A program made the translations under genes and the position numbers. A stretch of DNA of 38,470 bases from Thermodesulfobacteriota bacterium. GTDB lineage: Bacteria; Desulfobacterota; DSM-4660; Desulfatiglandales; Desulfatiglandaceae. Below, piece by piece: positions 32,108 through 38,470 of the stretch (positions are counted from its first letter, which is position 1; each line of letters starts with the position of its first letter). The notes under the pieces were generated by a model. It saw nothing but the letters and a program-made list of their open reading frames with translations, did no database searches and was not told the DNA's origin. The stretch is taken from positions 1 to 38,470 of the forward strand of contig JANQDY010000277.1 in the NCBI GenBank assembly GCA_028278625.1. Reading direction: 5' to 3'.

Positions 32108-33534
32108 GGGTCCCGGGGTTCAAAATGCCGTTTTGCCGCCAGAAAACTGGGGAGGTGCCGCAGGAAATAGAAGAGGCTTCTTCGATGCTCCCAGATGCGG
32201 CGTCTAAACCGCCTGCGCCAGGCAGGGTCCGTATAAAAGCGTTTTACGTGCCGGTTGTAGAGTTCTTCCAGTTCCTCCGGCGATTCGATGGTCTTGGGCA
32301 CGAAAACGAAATTGAGGCAGTTCATCTTGCGCCAGTCTTCCTCCAGGGTTCCCTGATCCCGAATGGTCTTCCACAGGGGGGCGCCGTGAAAGGGCGTGAA
32401 TTTGCTCATGTTCATGTCGTCAAGCCCCAGGGAGAGGGCCAGCTGGGTAGTCTTGAGGATCGACTCCCTGGTGTCACCGGGAAGGCCCATCATGAACAAC
32501 CCCTTGGCTCTCAGCCCCTTGGCCTGAATACGCCGAACCGTATCTCTCACCGCTGCCAGATCCACGCCCGGTTTATGTGCGGCCATTTGCGTTTCATCGC
32601 CGGTCTCAATGCCCAGGGAAAGCTGAAGGAAGCCTGCGTTTTTGAGCATCTCCAGCAATTCATCATCGCAGTGGCCCACACGCACCGCGCAGTTAAACCG
32701 CATGTTCAGCGGCTTTGAGACCAGAAGATTGCAGAATTTGCTGATGCGGGCCCGGTGCATGGTAAAAAGATCGTCATAGATGTTGACGTGCCGGACCCCG
32801 AAACGGTTTCTCAGATAGGCGGCATGGGCATAGATATAGTCCGCGGAGTTGAACCGGTATCCCCGGCTGAAGACGGACCTGTCGCAGAAAGAGCACTGGT
32901 AGGGGCATCCCCGGCTGGTGACCATGGTGGCACCCGGTGCATGGATATAGCTGAAAAGGGGCAGGTTGTACCCTTTGGGAAACCCGTGAAGTTTTTCATA
33001 GGCGGGAAAGGGAAGACTATCCAGATGGGGAATGTGATCCCGGGGCGGGTTTTGCACCGCCCGGCCGTTGTCCCTGAAGGCAAGCCCCGTCACACGGTCC
33101 GGCGGTGTGCCGTCGCACAGTTCGGCCAGGGTCCTTTCACCTTCGCCCAGGCACAGGTAGTCAATGGCCTCAAACCCCCTAAGCAATGATGATCCCAGAG
33201 CGGATATGTGGACCCCGCCGAAAACCGTTTGAATGTGAGGCGCTTCCCTTTTGATCCGAAGGGCCATGTCATAGCCGTCCAGAAATCCGGAGGTTGTGGC
33301 GGAAAAGCCCACCATTTGCGGATCCTTTTGGAGGATATTCCGGACATGGGCCCCATTGGTTTTGGGTCTTCCGGGTCCCAGGCAGTCCAACACGGAAACG
33401 TCGTGACCCTTTTGCGCCAGATAAGCGGCAATGGAAAGAAGCCCCAGAGGGGCCATGCGGTTTGCCACGGCCGTTATGTCTTTTTTTCCGGGAACCCAGT
33501 TGTATCCGGTGGGGTGAACCAGCACGATCCGCAT
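32104..33534 (-). CDS. B12-binding-type radical SAM enzyme
   Basis: A 476-residue protein. The N-terminal cobalamin-binding-like Rossmann domain (MRIVLVHPTGYNW, then LGLLSIAAYLAQKGHDVSVLD and FGGVHISALG) is followed by the radical SAM core with CPYQCSFC (about 210-217), FNCAVRVGH and LSLGIETGDE. The C-terminus is basic and arginine-rich. Members (BchE/HpnP-like class) perform methylations and rearrangements on lipids, pigments and antibiotics. It is the last gene of the minus-strand operon containing ketosynthases and a glycosyltransferase, so it may tailor the product of that pathway. The exact reaction is not predictable. Confidence 0.85.
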   Translation of the reverse strand: MRIVLVHPTGYNWVPGKKDITAVANRMAPLGLLSIAAYLAQKGHDVSVLDCLGPGRPKTNGAHVRNILQKDPQMVGFSATTSGFLDGYDMALRIKREAPHIQTVFGGVHISALGSSLLRGFEAIDYLCLGEGERTLAELCDGTPPDRVTGLAFRDNGRAVQNPPRDHIPHLDSLPFPAYEKLHGFPKGYNLPLFSYIHAPGATMVTSRGCPYQCSFCDRSVFSRGYRFNSADYIYAHAAYLRNRFGVRHVNIYDDLFTMHRARISKFCNLLVSKPLNMRFNCAVRVGHCDDELLEMLKNAGFLQLSLGIETGDETQMAAHKPGVDLAAVRDTVRRIQAKGLRAKGLFMMGLPGDTRESILKTTQLALSLGLDDMNMSKFTPFHGAPLWKTIRDQGTLEEDWRKMNCLNFVFVPKTIESPEELEELYNRHVKRFYTDPAWRRRFRRRIWEHRRSLFYFLRHLPSFLAAKRHFEPRDP

Positions 33535-33544
33535 GAGTGTTCCT

Positions 33545-34456
33545 TTACCGAATTCTTCTTCTCAAACACCTCGGGTCAAATGAGGCGAAAACAAATCCGG
33601 CGGCAAAGAGCAGAAAGGTCCCTTGAGCCGGTGAAAGCACATAATAGGCCCTGCCGTCCGGCAGACGGTTCCAGGCACCCATGATTCCGGGTTTACGTTC
33701 CAGGAAAAACCTGGTTTTTCCGTTCGTCTCATAAAACCCTCCGGGAGGTATGTTCTTAGGCGGTGTTATCTTAAGACGATCCCACAGGGCAAACACAAGG
33801 ACCGCCGCCAAAACCACCACGACGGTCCTGAAACCCCAGGTTTTGTAAAATGGCAAAAGGGGTCCAATGTCGGTCTTCTGCTCTCTGAATCCGTAAACAA
33901 GGAGAAGCCCTGCCGCAACACCCAGCTGGTTCAGCAGAAAATCGTTAAAATCGAGATAGTTCCCATAGGAAGGACAGATAAATAAGTATTGCAGCAGTTC
34001 ATCGGCGATCCCAATGGTTGTTCCCCAGAAAATGATAGTACCGACGGGCCATTTTAAAAGCCCGGGATCAAGGCACAAGACCAGCAATATGGCCATTAAG
34101 GCATACTGGGGGTAGTGTGCATATTCATTGGGGGAAAAGAGCAGGAACCGGTTGGCGGCGCAGGCGGCTCCCGCCCAAAGGACCCAGTAGGTGATGGTCC
34201 GTATCCGGGCTTTCCCTTTGACCAAACCAAAGAGCGCGTATAGTGCGGTCAGGATCACCAGAAACAAGGCCAGATGACGGCTGTAATCCGCGGGGGTAAA
34301 AGATCCGACAGGGGTCTTCACGGGGGCGATGATGATTTTGGACAGTTCCAGATGAAGCAGGCTGGCAGAAAGGGCATAGGCCGCCGTAACCGCGGGCCAG
34401 AAAGCCCTATGCAGCAGAATTGAAACGCTTTTTTTGCGTGAAGATTGTTTATTCAT
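33545..34456 (-). CDS. VanZ-like integral membrane protein
   Basis: About 303 residues from the ATG at 34456, which overlaps the upstream gene by eight bases. About seven hydrophobic helices. The VanZ-type motif is visible in AHYPQYALMAILL, then GIADELLQYLFICPSYGNYLDFNDFLLNQLGV in two blocks (about 120-185). The C-terminal third holds a soluble loop (GGFYETNGKTRFFLERKPG) between two helices. The function of VanZ-like proteins is largely unknown beyond teicoplanin resistance. Here it likely serves the envelope product of the operon. Confidence 0.75.
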   Translation of the reverse strand: MNKQSSRKKSVSILLHRAFWPAVTAAYALSASLLHLELSKIIIAPVKTPVGSFTPADYSRHLALFLVILTALYALFGLVKGKARIRTITYWVLWAGAACAANRFLLFSPNEYAHYPQYALMAILLVLCLDPGLLKWPVGTIIFWGTTIGIADELLQYLFICPSYGNYLDFNDFLLNQLGVAAGLLLVYGFREQKTDIGPLLPFYKTWGFRTVVVVLAAVLVFALWDRLKITPPKNIPPGGFYETNGKTRFFLERKPGIMGAWNRLPDGRAYYVLSPAQGTFLLFAAGFVFASFDPRCLRRRIR

Positions 34457-36455
34457 CCAGGAAAATTCCCATGTTTCCTTGAACCGCAAAGCGGTTGTTG
34501 CCTCTGTTCTTCACTGTAAAATCATCCTTGTCCCCCCCCACATCCAGGAAAATCCCCATGTTGCCGGCCCCTCTGCCGCCGCCATAGGAGAGATTCCCGC
34601 TGAATCCCAGGGAGCTTTTGGGACTTTCATAGCGGTCCCTGCCGTCTCCGTCAAAGAACATGCCCATACCGTTCTGGGCGCCGGCCCCCAGTGAAAGGTC
34701 CCCCGCCCTGTAACGGTCATTGCCGCAATCGTCCACCAGGCAAGCCACGGAAAGGTCCCAGGCAGCCCCCTGGTTGGCGGCGATGCTTCCTAAATAGCTA
34801 TCGTTTCCCGCCAAATCCAGCAGCGCGCCGGCCGCCCCATGGGCCGCGGAACCCTGGCAATAACGGCTTCCCCTGTAGACGTCATCTCCCGAGTCATCCC
34901 TTAAAACCCCCAGACCGAAGTAGTATCCGGTACCTTGCGAGAAGTTGCCCCCTTCATAGGTGTCCTTTCCGGTCAAATCGTGAAGAATGCCGATACCTCC
35001 GGGGGCCTGTCTCCTGAATCCCCAGCCCACCCCCTGGGAAAGGCCCTGGTAGATCTCCTTTGTGCCGTAACTGGATCCATGTTTCCACCCGGCCCGATAA
35101 CGGTCGTGGCCCCGCAAATCCAAGAGCTTGCCCAAACCCATGGGCCCGCCGAAGCCTTGAACAGAAGCACCGCCCCGGTATACATCGTCCCCTTTCAGGT
35201 CGTACAGAAACGCGGCGCCGAAATACGCACTTCCCTGCCCCCCTTCCGTGGAGACGTAGGTATCGTTGCCCGCCATATCCATGAGGCAACCCATGCCGAA
35301 AAATGCGCCGCCCAGTGACAGCTGGCCGCCGCTGTAAAAATCATCCCCCCCCTTGTCCAGAATAACGCCCACACCAAAAAAGCCCGAGGCCAGGGCGGCA
35401 AACCCCGGGTTGATATATCGGTCGTTCCCCTCGAAGTCTATCACAATCCCTATGGGGTGCCGGATTCCTGAAACCCTTCTTTTGTGAATTTCATGTTCCG
35501 GCGCACCGGCATTGTTCAAATAGAGGTCGTCACCTCCCAGGTCGATGATCAGGGAAGCATTGTGGGCATATACGTTCGGTCCCCGGTCACCCACCAGCAT
35601 CAGCCCGGCCGGTGTTTCTCGAATCATCAAAAACCGCCCCTTCAATCCGGGATATTCTTTGCTGTCAAGCGCCGTTATAGCCCCTTCAGATGCCAGCGAT
35701 GGAACCATGGCGAGAAGACCATCCGAAAAGAGATCCGACAGGATGCAAAATCCCTTTAGAAGATCTTCAATATGTATTTTTTCGGCGGAAGTCGCGATAA
35801 GATGCCAGTCCCGGTCGGAAAGGTTCCCGTTTTTTATAAAATCATCCATGGCCCAGGGAAATATCTTCAGCAGTTTTGCTTTCTCTTCCTGAGATAGCCC
35901 CGAAAATGCGGCGTCAACCAGGGATTGGGCCCTAATTATTTGAGCGGCCATGCGATCAATTAAGGTTTCAATGGACCGGGGTTTGGTGTTTTCAGGGATT
36001 GCTGTAATCATGGGACAATGGAATTGCGGCGTCAGATCCAGCAGCTCGGCTGCCTTAAAAACAAATTCCCGAAGACACCTATCAGGGCTTGGGACATTTT
36101 CATCCCCTGAATGGGGCGGAAAACCGTTTGCGGGATCCGTTGACCGGTGCGCCAGGAGCGGAAGGGAAAGGGGATCCGAAAGGATCATTTTCGTGGCGGT
36201 CAACAAAAATGGATCTGTTTCGGGCCTTCCATGGGCGTTGAGCACCGCCAATAGGCGATGGTAAGCGAACACGACCGGTGAAACGCGTTCGAGGGGTGTA
36301 CGGGTCTTTTCATTAACCGGTTGGATATTCAAGGAGTTTTGAAAAATGCCGTTGTTAGGGTCCTCTGCATGGGCCTCCGGACCCGCGCCCGACAGGCAGG
36401 CCAGTAGGAAGAGGTGGAAAAACAGCTTCCGGGTCTTTTTGAATCGGTTGCACAT
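34449..36455 (-). CDS. Exported protein with about twelve G-D-x-Y solenoid repeats
   Basis: This 668-residue protein has a signal peptide (KTRKLFFHLFLLACLSGAG, then AHA). Residues about 30-295 are largely helical and unrecognised. From about 300 to the end run about twelve units of 33-40 residues, each built on hydrophobic-x-D-x-x-G-(N/D)-D-x-Y-x-x-G then Q-G-x-G-x-x-G-x-G: for example DKGGDDFYSGGQLSLGGAFF, DMAGNDTYVSTEGGQGSAYF and DLAGNDSYLGSIAANQGAAW. The Asp/Gly/Asn pattern recalls Ca-binding beta-roll repeats but is longer and tyrosine-marked. The likely fold is a beta-solenoid on the cell surface or in the periplasm. I recognise no family. It is embedded in the lipid/polyene-like operon, one base after the glycosyltransferase gene. 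Confidence 0.8.
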   Translation of the reverse strand: MCNRFKKTRKLFFHLFLLACLSGAGPEAHAEDPNNGIFQNSLNIQPVNEKTRTPLERVSPVVFAYHRLLAVLNAHGRPETDPFLLTATKMILSDPLSLPLLAHRSTDPANGFPPHSGDENVPSPDRCLREFVFKAAELLDLTPQFHCPMITAIPENTKPRSIETLIDRMAAQIIRAQSLVDAAFSGLSQEEKAKLLKIFPWAMDDFIKNGNLSDRDWHLIATSAEKIHIEDLLKGFCILSDLFSDGLLAMVPSLASEGAITALDSKEYPGLKGRFLMIRETPAGLMLVGDRGPNVYAHNASLIIDLGGDDLYLNNAGAPEHEIHKRRVSGIRHPIGIVIDFEGNDRYINPGFAALASGFFGVGVILDKGGDDFYSGGQLSLGGAFFGMGCLMDMAGNDTYVSTEGGQGSAYFGAAFLYDLKGDDVYRGGASVQGFGGPMGLGKLLDLRGHDRYRAGWKHGSSYGTKEIYQGLSQGVGWGFRRQAPGGIGILHDLTGKDTYEGGNFSQGTGYYFGLGVLRDDSGDDVYRGSRYCQGSAAHGAAGALLDLAGNDSYLGSIAANQGAAWDLSVACLVDDCGNDRYRAGDLSLGAGAQNGMGMFFDGDGRDRYESPKSSLGFSGNLSYGGGRGAGNMGIFLDVGGDKDDFTVKNRGNNRFAVQGNMGIFLDE

Positions 36456-36456
36456 G

Positions 36457-37203
36457 TTATGGGAGTTTTCGATGGGGCCATGGAATCATGGCCCTCAGTG
36501 TCAGCTGTGCGTTTAAAAGGCTGAGCCTTGCGTTGTCTTTGAACAGGTGAAAATGGGAAATCCGTTCGTTCTTAGCAGGGTAAAAGCTGGCGATATTCAC
36601 TTCCAGAAGCTCGATTCCGGCCCAGGCCGCTTTTGTCAACACTTCATTTTCAAAGGCGTAGCGGCGCTGGCGCAGCTTCAGAGCGTTCAGAAGGGCGACG
36701 GGATAACAGCGGTAGCCGCTCTGGGTGTCCCCCAGTGCCCGGCCGGTCTGAACCCGGAGCCAGAAATTTGAGATGCGGCGGCCGACCCGGGATCCGGACG
36801 GCACATATCCCGTATCAAAATCGCGTTTGCCCACAATAATGGCATCGGGTGAACGTTCGGCGGCCGAAAAGAAGCGATGGATATCGTTGGGGTCGTGCTG
36901 TCCGTCGGCGTCCAGTGTCACCATATGGGTCATTCCCAACTTTCCGGCTTTTCTTGCGGCGGACAGGATGGCGGCCCCCTTTCCAATATTGTTCCGGTGA
37001 CGTACACCATAGACATCCAGATCAGAAACGGTTTCAAATCCCCCATCCGTGCTGCCGTCATCGACCACCATGACAATATCGTGGATTTGCAGTGCTTTTT
37101 CCACAATGCCCCGTAAAGTTTTCCCGTGGTTGTAGACGGGAATAACGACGATGGGTCGAAGGGTGAATGCGGTGCGGAGAATGCGGATTGAAGGGTCGGT
37201 CAT
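36457..37203 (-). CDS. Family 2 glycosyltransferase (dolichyl-phosphate-mannose-synthase-like)
   Basis: About 248 residues, starting at the ATG inside the stop codon of the upstream KS-like gene. GT2 motifs: VIPVYNHGKTLRGIVEKAL, VVDDGSTDGG, NIGKGAAILSAARKA, then the metal-binding LDADGQHDPND (DxD in LDAD) and DTQSGYRCYP. No C-terminal membrane helices are evident, so it is the soluble DPM1/ArnC-type catalytic domain. It transfers a sugar from a nucleotide donor to a lipid or polyprenyl phosphate; donor and acceptor are not predictable. Such GT2 genes are regular members of aryl-polyene clusters. Confidence 0.9.
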   Translation of the reverse strand: MTDPSIRILRTAFTLRPIVVIPVYNHGKTLRGIVEKALQIHDIVMVVDDGSTDGGFETVSDLDVYGVRHRNNIGKGAAILSAARKAGKLGMTHMVTLDADGQHDPNDIHRFFSAAERSPDAIIVGKRDFDTGYVPSGSRVGRRISNFWLRVQTGRALGDTQSGYRCYPVALLNALKLRQRRYAFENEVLTKAAWAGIELLEVNIASFYPAKNERISHFHLFKDNARLSLLNAQLTLRAMIPWPHRKLP

Positions 37204-37922
37204 CTTGCGGGTTCCATATCCTGTTTTAAACAAGCGTTAATCAATGTATTTATGTCTGATACTTTTTCATCGTTGAACATAATCTTTCGCGAACGGGTCA
37301 AATGAATCTTTCCATAAGGTTCGGATGCACCATTTGCCCTTTTTTCAATCACCGCGAAAACCGCACCGACGGGAACATTCAGATCAACGGGGAAGCCCGG
37401 CGGACATCCCAGGTCACAGGTGCCCGCCACGACCGTTAAAAGCGCCGTGCAATCCAGATCCTCCAGTGCCGCCTGAACAGATGAAAGCCCTGAACCCTCA
37501 CGGCGGTTCACCACATATCCGGGGCCCGTGAGCCCGAAACGGGCGGCCGCTTCTCCCAAAAAGCAGTTGGGCAGGGTATAGGAGAAGAGTGCGGGGCTGG
37601 AAAACGCCCCCTTCTCCGGCAAAACGGTTTCATGGTAATCCAGATCCGTTTGCAGGCATCCGTAAACGGTGCCCACAACGATGCCGACCTCCCGTTTTTC
37701 GGTCCATTCATCCATCCCCGCATCTTCAAGGGCCAGGCCCATGGCGGAGACGCCAAGCCTGCTGAATTCATCCATTCGGTTGAAACGGGGATAGGGCTTT
37801 TTGAAGAAGGCTTTCCGCGAAATGGTCGGCAGCCTCCCGGAATCCATTTTGAAAGATTCATTTTTTCGACCCCGGCCCGTGCTTTTGGATGCGATCCAGC
37901 CGATTCCAGTTACAAAAGGCAT
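37200..37922 (-). CDS. Short ketosynthase-like protein lacking the active cysteine
   Basis: This 240-residue protein has the N-terminal ketosynthase fold only (SRLGVSAMGLALEDAGM, EVGIVVGTVYGCLQTD, then SYTLPNCFLGEAAARFGLTGPG). Where a condensing enzyme has its nucleophile, this protein reads YVVNRREGSG (137-145) with no Cys, and the histidine-bearing C-terminal half is absent. The length and pattern fit the Ketoacyl-synt_2 or chain-length-factor-like proteins of aryl-polyene clusters, so it is probably complete rather than truncated. It would act as the non-catalytic partner of the ketosynthase whose gene ends one base upstream. Confidence 0.77.
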   Translation of the reverse strand: MPFVTGIGWIASKSTGRGRKNESFKMDSGRLPTISRKAFFKKPYPRFNRMDEFSRLGVSAMGLALEDAGMDEWTEKREVGIVVGTVYGCLQTDLDYHETVLPEKGAFSSPALFSYTLPNCFLGEAAARFGLTGPGYVVNRREGSGLSSVQAALEDLDCTALLTVVAGTCDLGCPPGFPVDLNVPVGAVFAVIEKRANGASEPYGKIHLTRSRKIMFNDEKVSDINTLINACLKQDMEPAR

Positions 37923-38470
37923 CTAAGCGTCTTGGCCCCTTTCAAGGATCAGGGCGGCATTGATTCCCCCGAACCCGGAGTTTGTGGACAAAAGATGCTT
38001 TCCGGTAAAGGGCGCGGCCTTTGAAGAAACCTTTCCCGCCGTTCGCCTCTCCCCATTTTTGAACCCCGCAGTGGGTGGCGCGATCCCATTTTCGAGGGCT
38101 TTTAACCCGACGGCCACCTCGATTCCGCCGGCCGCCCCCAGGGTGTGTCCCACGGCACCCTTGATAGAGTAAACAGGTAACGCTCGATCCTCAAAAAGCC
38201 GATCAAAAGCGGTCAGTTCCATGTGATCATTGTACACCGTTCCAGTACCGTGGGCGCAAACCGCGGAAATACTCTCCGTTTTGAGACGCGCCCGTTTCAT
38301 GGCCTCACCAACTGCCAAAAGGAGACCGGAGGCGTCCGGGTCCGGTGCGGTCACATGAAAGGCGTCACTGGCAACGCCCCAACCGGCAATTGTTCCCAGA
38401 TGGGGCCGGCCCTCCTTTTTTGCGCGTTGGGCGCTCATGAGGAGGAGAGCCCCGGCGCCTTCTCCCAGGG
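37923..38470 (-). CDS. Beta-ketoacyl-ACP synthase, C-terminal part
   Basis: The frame enters from the right edge, with no start in the window: the codons before the ATG at 38438 read LGEGAGALLLM, the standard GEGAGAL core of ketosynthases, so that ATG is internal. The catalytic histidines and lysine are present in AHGTGTVYND and SIKGAVGHTLGAAGG, and the glycine-rich end STNSGFGGINAALIL is intact. It elongates an acyl-ACP chain; FabF-like type II system. The active-site cysteine lies outside the window. It overlaps nothing, but its stop directly precedes the KS-like gene. Confidence 0.9.
   Translation of the reverse strand, partial: LGEGAGALLLMSAQRAKKEGRPHLGTIAGWGVASDAFHVTAPDPDASGLLLAVGEAMKRARLKTESISAVCAHGTGTVYNDHMELTAFDRLFEDRALPVYSIKGAVGHTLGAAGGIEVAVGLKALENGIAPPTAGFKNGERRTAGKVSSKAAPFTGKHLLSTNSGFGGINAALILERGQDA

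Overview
The window reads as chromosomal DNA of a strictly anaerobic Desulfobacterota (Deltaproteobacteria) bacterium, most like an aromatic-degrading sulfate reducer of the Desulfobacterales. This placement is an inference from gene content: an oxygen-sensitive HcrABC-type 4-hydroxybenzoyl-CoA reductase with the extra iron-sulfur loop, LIV-type transport genes for aromatic acids, a sigma-54 response regulator, two IPTL-CTERM surface proteins and a DHH-CBS protein. Most of the window is GC-rich (about 60% in lines counted by hand), with a clearly AT-richer patch at about 6.3-10.1 kb (38-48%).

Layout. 1-1539: tail of a sensor histidine kinase and its NtrC-type sigma-54 response regulator. 1716-6261: two secreted or cell-surface proteins that share one domain and an IPTL-CTERM sorting tail, separated by a Phd/PIN toxin-antitoxin pair with a palindromic operator over its promoter. 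6262-15096: what looks like a little-described RiPP (ribosomal peptide) locus. It holds a 52-residue precursor gene with two core cysteines (6598-6756), a radical SAM/SPASM enzyme with an N-terminal PqqD-like domain, an HPr-kinase-like protein, a large C25 (gingipain-like) cysteine protease, an S26-type signal-peptidase-like protein and a free-standing PqqD-like protein. An ABC exporter (ATPase plus permease) follows on the opposite strand. The exporter lies directly behind a second toxin-antitoxin pair (15108-15754), so the locus is bracketed by two such modules.

15981-25809: one long plus-strand operon, headed by a good sigma-54 (-24/-12) promoter. It encodes the three subunits of a 4-hydroxybenzoyl-CoA reductase-like enzyme (FAD/4Fe-4S, 2Fe-2S, molybdenum), a PaaK-family aryl-CoA ligase, and a five-gene branched-chain-amino-acid-type ABC importer. 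Together these make a coherent route: uptake of a hydroxyaromatic acid, CoA activation, reductive dehydroxylation.

25826-32107: ordinary single genes: a DUF4143 AAA ATPase, a Ca/Na antiporter, a DHH-DHHA1-CBS-CBS protein, a predicted lipoprotein acetolactate decarboxylase, a DUF3313 lipoprotein and an ArfB-like ribosome-rescue factor. 32104-38470: a tightly packed minus-strand operon entering from beyond the right edge. It carries a ketosynthase (partial), a short KS-like protein lacking the active cysteine, a family 2 glycosyltransferase, an exported protein with about twelve copies of a repeat I do not recognise, a VanZ-like membrane protein and a B12-binding radical SAM enzyme. The layout resembles part of an aryl-polyene-type lipid pathway.

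I saw no tRNA, rRNA, CRISPR array, insertion sequence or phage gene.
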